Below are positions 34,090-42,976 of a DNA stretch of 64,000 nt, one piece after another; the stretch's first letter is position 1; each line of letters starts with the position of its first letter. The stretch lies in contig NZ_JACHLC010000006.1 of assembly GCF_014207845.1 (NCBI RefSeq), positions 62,001 to 126,000 of the forward strand, given 5' to 3'. The position numbers were made by a program, and so were the translations under genes. The notes beneath the pieces were generated by a model that was given only the letters and a program-made list of their open reading frames with translations, did no database searches and was not told the DNA's origin. The stretch comes from Chryseobacterium shigense (GTDB lineage Bacteria; Bacteroidota; Bacteroidia; Flavobacteriales; Weeksellaceae).

Positions 34090-34959
34090 TTACTCATTTT
34101 CAAGAATCTTTTTAGCTTCATCAAGCTCTGCTTTTTCCTTTTCTCCAATTTGAGGATATCTCAGATCCATCTTTTCAAGGGTATCAATAATGATCTGTAT
34201 AGCAGCTACTCTTGCAAACCATTTATTGTCTGCAGGAAGTACATACCATGGAGCATAATCTTTTGAAGTTTCGTTGATAGCTTCTTCATAAGCTTCCATA
34301 TATTGAGGGAAAAGTGCTCTTTCAGGAAGATCCCCAGCAGAGAATTTCCAGTTTTTTTCCTGCTCCTCTATTCTGTCTAACAGTCTTTTCTTCTGCTCGT
34401 CCTTGGAAACATTCAAAAATATTTTAACGATGGTTGTTCCATTCTGTGAAAGGTGTTTTTCAAAATTTCGGATGCTTTCATATCTGTTTTCCCAGAATTT
34501 ATCGTCAAAATCCTTTACGGAAGACCATGTTTTCTCACTGAGGTTGTATTCTGGATGAACTTTACAAACCAGCACACTTTCATAATGAGACCGGTTAAAA
34601 ATGCCGATCATTCCTTTCTGCGGTAAAGCCAGATAATGCCTCCAGATAAAATCGTGTGAATATTCTTTAGAACTTGGGGCTTTAAAGCTGGTAACACTGC
34701 AGCCCTGCGGATTTACACCTCCGAAAACATGCTCTATCAAGCTGTCTTTTCCTGCCGCATCCATCGCCTGAAGTACTACAAGCAAAGACTTGCTGCCATC
34801 TGCATAAAGTTTTTCCTGTAATTCGCGTAGCTTTTCTTTTTCCGCACTTAATAATTGTTCTCCTTCTTCTTTTGTAAGTTTTCCTTTATATTCTGTTGAA
34901 GTCTTTTTTATTGAAAATTTTCCTTTTATCAGGAAATCATCTGAAAAATTAGTATCCAT
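34090..34959 (-). CDS. Polyphosphate kinase 2 family protein (PPK2)
   Basis: This 289-residue protein transfers phosphate between polyphosphate and nucleotides. It has Walker A at residues 66-73 (MDAAGKDS), the lid and substrate region GGVNPQGCSVTSFKAPS, HDFIWRHYLALP, and Walker B-like IGIFNRSHYE. The subclass (AMP, ADP or both as acceptor) cannot be told by eye. It is cytoplasmic. It lies downstream of DUF1573 but is separated by a terminator. Confidence 0.9.
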   Translation of the reverse strand: MDTNFSDDFLIKGKFSIKKTSTEYKGKLTKEEGEQLLSAEKEKLRELQEKLYADGSKSLLVVLQAMDAAGKDSLIEHVFGGVNPQGCSVTSFKAPSSKEYSHDFIWRHYLALPQKGMIGIFNRSHYESVLVCKVHPEYNLSEKTWSSVKDFDDKFWENRYESIRNFEKHLSQNGTTIVKIFLNVSKDEQKKRLLDRIEEQEKNWKFSAGDLPERALFPQYMEAYEEAINETSKDYAPWYVLPADNKWFARVAAIQIIIDTLEKMDLRYPQIGEKEKAELDEAKKILENE

Positions 34960-34989
34960 AAACTGATTGTATTTTAATCTAAATGTAAT

Positions 34990-35025
34990 AAAAAAACCGC
35001 CTTCATGGAAGACGGTTCTTTTATT
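34990..35025 (-). terminator. Terminator after DUF1573 gene
   Basis: The imperfect stem AACCGCCTTC (34996-35005) with GAAGACGGTT (35009-35018) has one mismatch and is followed on the minus strand by seven T. Confidence 0.65.
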
Positions 35026-35037
35026 TTTTAGTAGAGA

Positions 35038-35502
35038 TTACTTTGCGGCAGCTTTTTTAGCAAGTTTAGCAGCTTTCTTTTCAGCTTTTGCTGCTGCTTT
35101 TTGTTCTTCAGCTGTTAATGGCTTCGGCTCAGGAGCATTAGCGTCAACATTACCTTTGATGTAAATTACGCTTCTGCTGTTGGCGGGGTCATTAGAGAAA
35201 ACCTCGATCATTTTATTGAAAGGTCCGTTAATAGCAGTGTTATAACCTACTTTAATCTTAGCAGACTTTCCTGGCATGATAGGGTCCTGGCTGAACTCAG
35301 GCGTAGTACATCCGCAAGAAGGCTTTACGTTAGAAAGGATCAGAGGCTTGTCACCTGTATTCGTTACTGTAAAGAATCTTGTACCATCAGCACTTGGTTT
35401 AATAGTACCATAGTCGAAAGTAGTCTTGTCAAACGTAATTGTTTGTGCAGATGCCAATGCAAATGTTCCAAATAATGCAATTCCTGCAATTAATTTTTTC
35501 AT
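35038..35502 (-). CDS. Exported DUF1573 protein
   Basis: Starting at ATG 35500-35502 gives 154 residues with a clear signal peptide (MKKLIAGIALFGTFALASAQ). The DUF1573 domain is an Ig-like/ASPM-type beta sandwich: FDYGTIKPSADGTRFFTVTN, KPLILSNVKPSCGCTTPEFS, and INGPFNKMIEVFSNDP. The SCGCT motif is diagnostic. The C-terminus is an Ala/Lys-rich tail (about residues 128-154). The protein is periplasmic or surface and of unknown function. It is divergent from valS. Confidence 0.88.
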   Translation of the reverse strand: MKKLIAGIALFGTFALASAQTITFDKTTFDYGTIKPSADGTRFFTVTNTGDKPLILSNVKPSCGCTTPEFSQDPIMPGKSAKIKVGYNTAINGPFNKMIEVFSNDPANSRSVIYIKGNVDANAPEPKPLTAEEQKAAAKAEKKAAKLAKKAAAK

Positions 35503-35594
35503 ATTCTTGAATGTTAATATGTTTGTTAGATAAATTTTGAGAAACAAAGTTAAAAATTATTTTAATTCATACTTAAAATTTTTTTTCTTTAGAC

Positions 35595-35602
35595 TATTTT
35601 TG
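35595..35602 (+). promoter_or_regulatory. -7 element of valS
   Basis: TATTTTTG is an exact -7 match 28 nt upstream of the valS ATG. Confidence 0.5.
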
Positions 35603-35630
35603 CAAATTGTAAGCAAAAGAAATAGAATTT

Positions 35631-38333
35631 ATGCAGATTTCAGAAAAGTACAATCCACAGGAGACTGAACAGAAATGGTACAATTTCTGGATGGAGAACA
35701 AATACTTCCATTCAGAGCCTAATGACAAACCACCATATACTGTGGTAATTCCTCCGCCAAACGTAACGGGGATATTACACATGGGACATATGCTGAACAA
35801 TACCATTCAAGATGTTCTCGTCCGCCGTGCAAGAATGCAGGGCTTTAATGCCTGCTGGATTCCGGGCACAGACCACGCTTCAATTGCCACTGAAGCCAAA
35901 GTTGTTGCTAAACTGAAATCCGAAGGAGTCAATAAATCAGATATTACCCGTGAAGAATTTTTAAAGCATGCCTGGGAATGGACCGATAAATATGGAGGAA
36001 CCATTCTTGAGCAGCTGAAAAAATTAGGTTGTTCATGTGATTGGGACAGAACCCGCTTTACAATGGAAGAAAAACTTTCCCAGCAGGTAATCAAAAGTTT
36101 CGTAGATCTATACAATAAAGGATTGATCTACAGAGGCTACAGAATGGTAAATTGGGATCCCGAAGCAAAGACCAATATTTCTGATGAAGAAGTAATCTTT
36201 AAAGAACAGAACGGAAAACTGTACTTCCTTAAATATAAAATTGAAGGTTCGGAAGAATTCCTTTCCGTAGCTACCACACGTCCCGAGACTATTTTCGGGG
36301 ATACAGCGGTATGTATCAATCCTAATGACGAAAGATATGCCCATCTTAAAGGTAAAAATGTAATTGTACCGATTGTAGACAGGGTAATTCCTATTATAGA
36401 AGATGAATATGTAGATATAGAATTCGGAACCGGGGCATTGAAAATTACACCGGCCCACGATACCAATGACTATGAGCTAGGACAGAAACATCAGTTGAAA
36501 ATGATCGATGCTTTGGATGATGACGGAAACCTGAATGAACACGGCTTGCACTACGCAGGTAAAAATAGGTTTGACGTAAGAAAACAGATCGCGAAAGAAC
36601 TGGAAGAAAAAGATCTTTTGTTAAAAGCAGAAGATTATGTGAACAAAGTAGGAACTTCAGAAAGAACAGGAGCCGTTATTGAACCTAAAGTTTCTGTTCA
36701 GTGGTTTTTAAAAATGTCTGAAATTGCCAAGCCGGCTTTGGATGTGGTAATGGATGATGAGGTGAAATTCTATCCTGAGAAGTTTAAAAATACCTACAAG
36801 CACTGGATGGAAAACATCCGCGACTGGAATATTTCCCGCCAGCTTTGGTGGGGACAGCAGATCCCTGCATTCTACTACGGAGATGGTGAAAATGATTTTG
36901 TAGTTGCGGAAAATATCGAAGATGCTTTGGCTCTGGCTAAAGAAAAAACAGGAAATTCGAGTCTCGGAATATCTGATCTGAAACAGGACGAAGATGCTCT
37001 TGATACATGGTTTTCATCATGGTTATGGCCAATATCTGTATTCGATGGTCTGCTTGATCCTGAAAATAAAGATATCAATTATTACTATCCAACTTCCGAC
37101 CTTGTTACGGGTCCGGATATTATTTTCTTCTGGGTAGCCAGAATGATTATGGCCGGATTGGAATACAGAAAAGAAGTACCGTTCAAAAACGTTTATTTTA
37201 CGGGGATTGTAAGGGATAAGATTGGCAGAAAAATGTCCAAATCGCTTGGGAATTCACCAGATCCATTAGATTTAATAGAACGTTATGGAGCTGATGCTGT
37301 AAGAGTGGGAATTATGATGAGTTCAGCAGCTGGAAATGATTTAAAATTCGATTCTGAGCAAATTGACGAAGAAGGAAATGTTTTAACTGAAAAGCAGATA
37401 AAACAAAGGATGGAAGAAGGGAAAGATGCTATTTATACTTCTCCGCTTTGTGACCTGGGAAGAAATTTCGGAACAAAAATTTGGAATGCTTTCCGATTGA
37501 TCAATATGTGGAGTCATGAAGATAAGCTGGTTAATTCAACCGAAACTCAAACAATAGAATGGTTTGAAAATCAATTGAATAAATCGATTTCTGAAATTAA
37601 TGACCAATTCGGGAAATTCAGAATTTCAGATGCTTTACATTTAATTCAAAAATTAGTTAAAGACGATTTTTGCGGTTGGTACCTGGAAGCAATCAAACCA
37701 AATTATGGAGAAGGAATTTCTAAAGAAGTTTATCAAAAAACAATATATTTCTTTGAAGAGCTAATGAAATTGCTCCATCCGTTCATGCCTTTCTTAACAG
37801 AGGAACTATGGCAGACTATTTCGGAAAGAAACACAGAAGATGCATTAATTATTGCCCAGCAGAAAAAAGAAGGAGCCTTTAATGAAGAGATCATTAAAAA
37901 CTTTGAAACTGCAGGAGAATTGATCTCAGGAGTTAGAAATTACCGTCAGACGAAAGGAATTTCTCCAAAAGAAACTGTTGAGATCTACACAAATGCTTCA
38001 GAATTTGCAAACGAATCCGTAATTAAAAAACTGGCAAATGTTTCCGAAATTCATTTCGGAGCAAAAACGGATAAGCCAAGCTTTACATTCCTTGTTGGTG
38101 CAACTGAAGTTTCTATTCCTTTAAGTGAAAACCTGGATTTGGGTGAAGAGAAAAAGAAAACTGAAGAAGAGCTAAAATATTTAAAAGGATTTTTAACTTC
38201 TGTAGATAAAAAACTTTCCAATGAAAAGTTTGTAGCGAATGCCAAACCCGAAGTTGTAGAAGTAGAGCGCCAGAAACAAAAAGATGCTCAGGATAAAATT
38301 GCTATTTTGGAAGAGAAACTGAAAAGTTTGTAA
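35631..38333 (+). CDS. valS: Valyl-tRNA synthetase
   Basis: This 900-residue class I synthetase charges tRNA-Val. The HIGH signature is HMGH (residues 50-53, GILHMGHM) and KMSKS is at 534-538 (GRKMSKSLGN). The editing (CP1) domain includes FLSVATTRPETIFGDTAVCI, a zinc-free type. The C-terminus is the coiled-coil tRNA arm (EEKKKTEEELKYLKGFL to the end). The next gene is the repeat-bracketed GIY-YIG gene, and no clear terminator separates them. Confidence 0.96.
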   Translation: MQISEKYNPQETEQKWYNFWMENKYFHSEPNDKPPYTVVIPPPNVTGILHMGHMLNNTIQDVLVRRARMQGFNACWIPGTDHASIATEAKVVAKLKSEGVNKSDITREEFLKHAWEWTDKYGGTILEQLKKLGCSCDWDRTRFTMEEKLSQQVIKSFVDLYNKGLIYRGYRMVNWDPEAKTNISDEEVIFKEQNGKLYFLKYKIEGSEEFLSVATTRPETIFGDTAVCINPNDERYAHLKGKNVIVPIVDRVIPIIEDEYVDIEFGTGALKITPAHDTNDYELGQKHQLKMIDALDDDGNLNEHGLHYAGKNRFDVRKQIAKELEEKDLLLKAEDYVNKVGTSERTGAVIEPKVSVQWFLKMSEIAKPALDVVMDDEVKFYPEKFKNTYKHWMENIRDWNISRQLWWGQQIPAFYYGDGENDFVVAENIEDALALAKEKTGNSSLGISDLKQDEDALDTWFSSWLWPISVFDGLLDPENKDINYYYPTSDLVTGPDIIFFWVARMIMAGLEYRKEVPFKNVYFTGIVRDKIGRKMSKSLGNSPDPLDLIERYGADAVRVGIMMSSAAGNDLKFDSEQIDEEGNVLTEKQIKQRMEEGKDAIYTSPLCDLGRNFGTKIWNAFRLINMWSHEDKLVNSTETQTIEWFENQLNKSISEINDQFGKFRISDALHLIQKLVKDDFCGWYLEAIKPNYGEGISKEVYQKTIYFFEELMKLLHPFMPFLTEELWQTISERNTEDALIIAQQKKEGAFNEEIIKNFETAGELISGVRNYRQTKGISPKETVEIYTNASEFANESVIKKLANVSEIHFGAKTDKPSFTFLVGATEVSIPLSENLDLGEEKKKTEEELKYLKGFLTSVDKKLSNEKFVANAKPEVVEVERQKQKDAQDKIAILEEKLKSL

Positions 38334-38364
38334 ATATAAAAGATAGATAGTAAGTTTGTCGGAA

Positions 38365-38390
38365 TGTCAGGCTGAGCGGAGTCGAAGCCT
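38365..38390. repeat. Left arm of 26-bp inverted repeat (REP-like)
   Basis: TGTCAGGCTGAGCGGAGTCG and six more bases are perfectly complementary to 38719-38744. Each arm is itself an imperfect hairpin (AGGCT...AGCCT). It lies 32 nt after the valS stop and 11 nt before the GIY-YIG start. It is much more GC-rich than its surroundings. Confidence 0.75.
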
Positions 38391-38401
38391 GTCATCTTAA
38401 A

Positions 38402-38752
38402 ATGAAACAATACTTTGTATATATTTTAAAATGTTCCGATGGCTCTTACTATACAGGAGTTACTCATAATATTGAGACCAGATTGGCTCAGCATCAGTCT
38501 GGAAGATTTCCTGAAAGTTATACTCACAAAAGAAGACCGGTTGAACTAGTCTTCTTTTGTGAATTTAATGATGTTACTCAGGCTATTTTATTTGAAAATC
38601 AAGTAAAAGGATGGAGCCGAAAGAAAAAAGAAGCCATTATCAATGATAATTGGGAAAAGCTGAAAGAATTATCTGTTTGCCAAAATAAAAGTCACTCGGA
38701 TAATTTTGAAAAAAAAGAAGGCTTCGACTCCGCTCAGCCTGACACAGTTTAA
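38402..38752 (+). CDS. GIY-YIG nuclease, URI/UPF0213 type
   Basis: This 116-residue single-domain nuclease has the GIY-YIG elements: YFVYILKC (residues 4-11), YYTGVT (16-21), Arg27 and the catalytic Glu65 (LFENQVKGW). The core ends near residue 90, and the tail EKKEGFDSAQPDTV is encoded by the right arm of the inverted repeat that brackets the gene, so the stop lies just beyond the repeat. This suggests gene and repeats move or spread as one unit. The family cleaves DNA and includes homing and repair nucleases; its role here is unknown. Confidence 0.85.
   Translation: MKQYFVYILKCSDGSYYTGVTHNIETRLAQHQSGRFPESYTHKRRPVELVFFCEFNDVTQAILFENQVKGWSRKKKEAIINDNWEKLKELSVCQNKSHSDNFEKKEGFDSAQPDTV
38719..38744. 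repeat. Right arm of 26-bp inverted repeat (inside GIY-YIG gene)
   Basis: This arm is perfectly complementary to 38365-38390 and codes in frame for EGFDSAQPDT, the C-terminus of the GIY-YIG protein. The distance between arms is 328 nt. Confidence 0.75.
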
Positions 38753-38766
38753 ACAACAAAAATTAA

Positions 38767-39402
38767 ATGACACACATAGAAAACATAAAAAAACTATTCT
38801 CAAAAAACTTTGTAGAAAGCCCTTTATTAGAGAGCTTTGAAGTTGGGAAACTCTACCTTTCAAGCGGAAAGCTCGTTGCCTGTGATCCCCTCATCACCAA
38901 CGATATGCTGCCGTTTTCTACAGAATTTCCGAAAGGGAATTTTTCTGTTTTACTGCATAAAGAAAGAGAAAGCAACTGTGTAGCCTATGCAGAGGTTATT
39001 TTCAGTAATACAGCAATTGCCGAATGGAAAATGGCTGTTACAGAAGGTCAGGACGTAAAAGACCTTGCTGAAGAAGAAGTTTTCGGGTACCCTGTGGAAA
39101 GCGGGATGGGATGCCTTATGGATGCAGATACCCAGAACAGCCTTAACGAACTTGAAAAAAGATTATACCATAGTAAAGGAGTAGATTTCATGGGAATATA
39201 TGAAGAATTTTTTCATGATTATTTCTTTGATGAGAAAGGAGCTATAGATCAGTATGCTTTTCTAAAGCCGGCCGGAGATCATCCCGGTACTATTTTTGCC
39301 TTTGAAACAGGATACGGTGAAGGCTTTTATGCCAGCTATATTGCTTATGATAAAGATCACAAACCTGTGAAGATAATTACTGAATTTATTGAAATAAGTT
39401 AA
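38767..39402 (+). CDS. DUF4241 protein
   Basis: This 211-residue protein fits DUF4241: LYLSSGKLVACDPLI near the start, the central VESGMGCLMDADTQ, and the C-terminal PAGDHPGTIFAFETGYGEGFYASYIAYD. The family often occurs with polymorphic toxins as a possible immunity or accessory domain, but no toxin lies beside it. It has no signal peptide. It follows the GIY-YIG gene after 14 nt. Confidence 0.82.
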   Translation: MTHIENIKKLFSKNFVESPLLESFEVGKLYLSSGKLVACDPLITNDMLPFSTEFPKGNFSVLLHKERESNCVAYAEVIFSNTAIAEWKMAVTEGQDVKDLAEEEVFGYPVESGMGCLMDADTQNSLNELEKRLYHSKGVDFMGIYEEFFHDYFFDEKGAIDQYAFLKPAGDHPGTIFAFETGYGEGFYASYIAYDKDHKPVKIITEFIEIS

Positions 39403-39466
39403 TTAAATTAGTTACTTTTGAAACTTATTTTTCAATATATTATATTAAACTAACATAAAAACACCA

Positions 39467-40357
39467 ATGAATTTCTCATCAGAACAACCCAAAATTATTG
39501 TTGTAGGAAGCTCTTCAATCGATCTGGTTTTAGAAACTGAAAAAATCCCTCAAACCAATGAAACCGTTTTAGCCGTTAATTCAGACAGTTATTTCGGTGG
39601 AAAAGGTGCCAATCAGGCAGTAGGAACCGCTAGACTTGGTGCCAGCGTTTATTTTATAGGATGTGTAGGAATGGACCCTTTGGGGCAGCAGATCATGCGA
39701 AACCTTGTAGGTGAAGGAATCAATGTAGGTTTCGTTCATGAAACTGATATGGAATCCACGGGCACTGCATATGTAACGACCAGCCACGGAAATGCCGCTA
39801 TCGTAGTAGTTCCGGCAGCTAACAAACGCCTTAGTATTCAGCATATAGAAGAAGCAGACCGTTATTTTCATACGGTAGATCTTATACTTGTTCAGCTTGA
39901 AGTAGCTATGGAAGTTGTGGAGTATACGGTAAGAAAAGCCAAAAAGTATGGTAAAAAAGTAGGACTTTATGCCTCACCGGCAATGAGGATCAGCGAAGGA
40001 ATTATCGAAAACGTAGATTTTATCATCGCAAAAAGCAGTGAATTACATACTGTTTTCGGGGAAGATAAAAGAGAAGAGATCCTGAAAAAATATTTCAATA
40101 AAGTTTTTGTAAGGGATGATACCAATTCAACCATCTATTTTGACGGAACAGAAATGAAGTACTATAGGAATGACAAGGATGAAACCGCTTACAAAATGGG
40201 AATGGGTGATGCTTTTACTTCAGGATTTGCTATAGCACTCTGCCACGGGAACTCTGTTGAAGACTGCGTAAAATTCGGAAACGAGGTTTCTTCAAGGGTT
40301 TCAGGAGGTAAAGGCTCGCAAACAGGACTTCCTAGAATGTCCGATTTCTTTTCCTAA
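39467..40357 (+). CDS. rbsK: Ribokinase (PfkB family)
   Basis: This 296-residue sugar kinase phosphorylates ribose (by family). It has the substrate motif FGGKGANQAVGTARLGA (Gly44-Asn49 region) and the ATP/catalytic motif KMGMGDAFTSGFA with Asp248 as base. The C-terminus keeps GNEVSSRVSGGKGSQTGLP. Adenosine kinase or another PfkB member is less likely given the ribokinase-like motifs. No ribose transporter is nearby. A terminator follows. Confidence 0.87.
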   Translation: MNFSSEQPKIIVVGSSSIDLVLETEKIPQTNETVLAVNSDSYFGGKGANQAVGTARLGASVYFIGCVGMDPLGQQIMRNLVGEGINVGFVHETDMESTGTAYVTTSHGNAAIVVVPAANKRLSIQHIEEADRYFHTVDLILVQLEVAMEVVEYTVRKAKKYGKKVGLYASPAMRISEGIIENVDFIIAKSSELHTVFGEDKREEILKKYFNKVFVRDDTNSTIYFDGTEMKYYRNDKDETAYKMGMGDAFTSGFAIALCHGNSVEDCVKFGNEVSSRVSGGKGSQTGLPRMSDFFS

Positions 40358-40407
40358 AGCTATTTGCCACATATCGAAACTTAGAAACTTAACATAAAAA
40401 TATAAGT

Positions 40408-40440
40408 AAAATTTCCACTTTTATAGTGGATTTTTTCTTT
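40408..40440 (+). terminator. Terminator after ribokinase gene
   Basis: A short stem TCCACT (40414-40419) with AGTGGA (40425-40430) is followed by a run of six T. Confidence 0.6.
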
Positions 40441-40448
40441 TTACAACT

Positions 40449-41294
40449 ATGGAAAAACTGGAACTTATCACAAAAGACTATATACCTTTGGCGGTTCACC
40501 TTTTCAGGCCTGATAAAAGCAACGGAAAGCTGCTTCTCATCAATTCTGCAACAGGGGTAAAACAGCAGGTCTATTTCTCGTTTGCCCGTTTCTTTTCAGA
40601 ACATGGGTTTACAGTTATTTCCTATGATTACAGGGGAATCGGGCTTTCAAAACCGAAAAATATGAAAGGTTTCAAGGCTTCCATGAGAATCTGGGGTTCT
40701 GAAGATTATAAAACGCTGACCCGGTATATCAAAACAGAATTTCCGGAATATAAAAAATACTGCCTGGGGCATTCTGTAGGTGCGCTGATTCTTGGAATGA
40801 ATGAAGATTCAACCATGTTTGATGAATTCGTTTTTGTGGGAACCCAGAATGCATTTGTAGGAAACCTGAAATTCAGGACCAAAGTAGAAGCTTATCTCGG
40901 ATTTGGAATTGCCCAGCCACTAACTACCGGATTGTTAGGCTATTTCCCCGCCAATTGGTTTGGACTTGGAGAAAGTCTTCCAAAAAATTGTGCATATGAC
41001 TGGAGAACCTTAATTTTAAACAGGAAATCAACCAACAGACTGTTGGAGAAAATTGATGACTATTCTAAAAATTTGACCCAGAAAGTGTTTGTAATCCGGG
41101 CGGAAGATGATGTGTGGCTGACAGAAAAAGGAGTATTAAGCCTTTTAAACAATACATATCCCAACCTTAAGCCTTCCTACAGGCTGGTAAAAATATCCGA
41201 ATCTGACCAGAAAGAAATAGGACATGTCAATTTTTTTAGAAGCTATAATAAAAAACTCTGGAACATTATTTTAAACGAATTGACAGATCAATGA
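40449..41294 (+). CDS. Alpha/beta hydrolase (serine aminopeptidase-like)
   Basis: This 281-residue protein has an alpha/beta-hydrolase core: ISYDYRGIGLSKPK (oxyanion-side strand), nucleophile elbow LGHSVGAL with Ser109, and a late acid/His pair (RAEDDVWLTEKG, IGHVNFFR). It resembles the monoacylglycerol-lipase/S33-like subgroup. The substrate is unknown. Its stop overlaps the ATG of the HD-domain gene by 4 nt (ATGA). Confidence 0.82.
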   Translation: MEKLELITKDYIPLAVHLFRPDKSNGKLLLINSATGVKQQVYFSFARFFSEHGFTVISYDYRGIGLSKPKNMKGFKASMRIWGSEDYKTLTRYIKTEFPEYKKYCLGHSVGALILGMNEDSTMFDEFVFVGTQNAFVGNLKFRTKVEAYLGFGIAQPLTTGLLGYFPANWFGLGESLPKNCAYDWRTLILNRKSTNRLLEKIDDYSKNLTQKVFVIRAEDDVWLTEKGVLSLLNNTYPNLKPSYRLVKISESDQKEIGHVNFFRSYNKKLWNIILNELTDQ

Positions 41295-41935
41295 AGAGTA
41301 CAATTGAAAACACCGTAGAATTTGTAAAGAAAAAATTGGAAGGCGCTGAAGCAGGACATGACTGGTACCACATTGAAAGGGTATGGAAACTGTCGAAAAA
41401 AATTGCAGAAACAGAAAACTGTAATCAGGATGTGGTAGAATTTTCTGCGCTGTTACACGATATTGCTGACCCAAAGTTTCATAACGGAGATGAAACTATA
41501 GCCCCGAAAATTGCAGGAGAATTTCTGGAAGAACAGCAGGTTCCTGAAGATATAATCGAAAAGGTATTATTCATTATTAAAAATATTTCGTTTAAAAACA
41601 GAGGCGAGTTGCCGGCTGAGCTGCCTGTTGAACTTAAAATTGTTCAGGATGCAGACCGTATAGATGCTATCGGGGCTATTGGGATTGGAAGGACCTTTAA
41701 TTTCGGAGGCTTTAAAAATAACCTCATGTATGATCCTGAAATTAAGCCCAGCCTGAATATGTCCAAAGATGAGTATAAAAAATCCAACGGCACAACAATT
41801 AATCATTTCTATGAAAAGCTCCTGCTTTTAAAAGATATGATGAATACCCAAAAAGGAAAAGAGTTGGCCCAGGAAAGACACGATTATATGCTTGGATTCC
41901 TTGACCAGTTTTACAAAGAATGGAATGTAGATTAA
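41291..41935 (+). CDS. HD-domain metal-dependent phosphohydrolase
   Basis: This 214-residue HD-superfamily protein has His27 (DWYHIERVWKL), the HD pair His56-Asp57 (SALLHDIADPKFH) and the fourth Asp in QDADRIDAIGAIGI. The order H...HD...D matches the YedJ/YpgQ-type small phosphohydrolases that act on nucleotides. It is translationally coupled to the hydrolase gene upstream. Confidence 0.88.
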   Translation: MKSTIENTVEFVKKKLEGAEAGHDWYHIERVWKLSKKIAETENCNQDVVEFSALLHDIADPKFHNGDETIAPKIAGEFLEEQQVPEDIIEKVLFIIKNISFKNRGELPAELPVELKIVQDADRIDAIGAIGIGRTFNFGGFKNNLMYDPEIKPSLNMSKDEYKKSNGTTINHFYEKLLLLKDMMNTQKGKELAQERHDYMLGFLDQFYKEWNVD

Positions 41936-41961
41936 CATTCCCCTGAAAAATCTTAAATCAG

Positions 41962-41969
41962 TATCTTTG
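41962..41969 (+). promoter_or_regulatory. -7 element 4 nt before a start codon
   Basis: TATCTTTG is an exact -7 match ending 4 nt before the ATG at 41974, so transcription should begin at or next to the start codon (leaderless mRNA). Confidence 0.5.
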
Positions 41970-41973
41970 CAGT

Positions 41974-42564
41974 ATGGTATTTATCATTTTTGTTATCTTC
42001 TGGGCTTGTGTTCTTTCTCTGGTTTTATATAAAGTAGAATCAGGAAGGATGGCAAAATGGGCAAAGCTGTTTCGCATTCTTACGGTAGTTTTTTCAATTT
42101 CAACTTTTACGTATTGGTTTATTAAAAAAAGTGCGGTAAGTTTTGTAGACAATTCGGTGGGGCTGCAGGTTGTTAATAAACTTCCCCAGACACTGGATTT
42201 TTACCTTATAAAAGTGGATACCGCTCAGAACGGCAACCTGGAACCTAAACATATCGGAAAAATCCGTCCGGAATATTACAGGATAGAGTATCTCAAAATG
42301 GATCAGTCTGATGAATACTGGATCATAGGATATCTGGGTAAAAAGAATATGGTTTACTTTTCCCAGCACGCTGTTCCGAATAAAAATATCGACCAGATAG
42401 TGGAAGTTCAGAATTATATCAACCAAAGTGTAAAACTTTCGGAAACCGCAAAAAAGCAGGTTGAAGCTTATAATTATGAAAATGCAAAACTGGGAATCTG
42501 GGTTACTTTAGACTTTCTTCTGCTTTTCCTGAACCTTGTACTGCTACTGAGAAAAAACAAATAA
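41974..42564 (+). CDS. Hypothetical membrane protein
   Basis: This 196-residue protein has two N-terminal membrane helices (about residues 1-19 and 35-51), a soluble central domain of about 120 residues (FYLIKVDTAQNGNLEPKHIG) and a C-terminal helix ending in RKNK. Family unknown. The promoter suggests a leaderless message. Confidence 0.65.
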   Translation: MVFIIFVIFWACVLSLVLYKVESGRMAKWAKLFRILTVVFSISTFTYWFIKKSAVSFVDNSVGLQVVNKLPQTLDFYLIKVDTAQNGNLEPKHIGKIRPEYYRIEYLKMDQSDEYWIIGYLGKKNMVYFSQHAVPNKNIDQIVEVQNYINQSVKLSETAKKQVEAYNYENAKLGIWVTLDFLLLFLNLVLLLRKNK

Positions 42565-42565
42565 A

Positions 42566-42612
42566 CAATGAGCGGTAGGTAATATATTTAAAAATTACTT
42601 ACTGCTCATTAC
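42566..42612. terminator. Imperfect hairpin between convergent genes
   Basis: AATGAGCGGTAGGTAAT and ATTACTTACTGCTCATT form a long imperfect stem between two converging genes. It may act as a bidirectional terminator. Confidence 0.4.
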
Positions 42613-42618
42613 TTATAC

Positions 42619-42849
42619 TTATGGATAGTCAAGGATCTGCATAATTTTTTCTTTGAACTCTTCCGGACAGCTTTTTACCAGCTTATCTTTATTCTGTTTG
42701 TTTATCTGATGGGGTTCCAGCCATTCCGTACGGTTTACGCTCAGGCTATGATTGTCATAAACCCTTTTTATTTTATGGTCCTCATAAAATGTATATTCGT
42801 CACCAAGCCAGTTGCTGGCAATGCTGATTGTGCAAATTTCTTTTTCCAT
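42619..42849 (-). CDS. Small hypothetical protein
   Basis: This 76-residue protein (MEKEICTISIASNWLGDEYT) has a beta-like N-terminal half containing FYEDHKIKRVYD and a helical C-terminal half. No signal peptide or known motif. Flanking gaps and a protein-like composition support a real gene. Confidence 0.5.
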   Translation of the reverse strand: MEKEICTISIASNWLGDEYTFYEDHKIKRVYDNHSLSVNRTEWLEPHQINKQNKDKLVKSCPEEFKEKIMQILDYP

Positions 42850-42976
42850 GGCATTTGTATTTAAAATACCGTGCTCTTTTTATGAACAGCAGTTATATCC
42901 TAAATTACTAAATTTTTTCAACAAAAACAGCTTTTTTGCAGGATTTATTGAAAAATGGAATGTATTTTCATTACTG

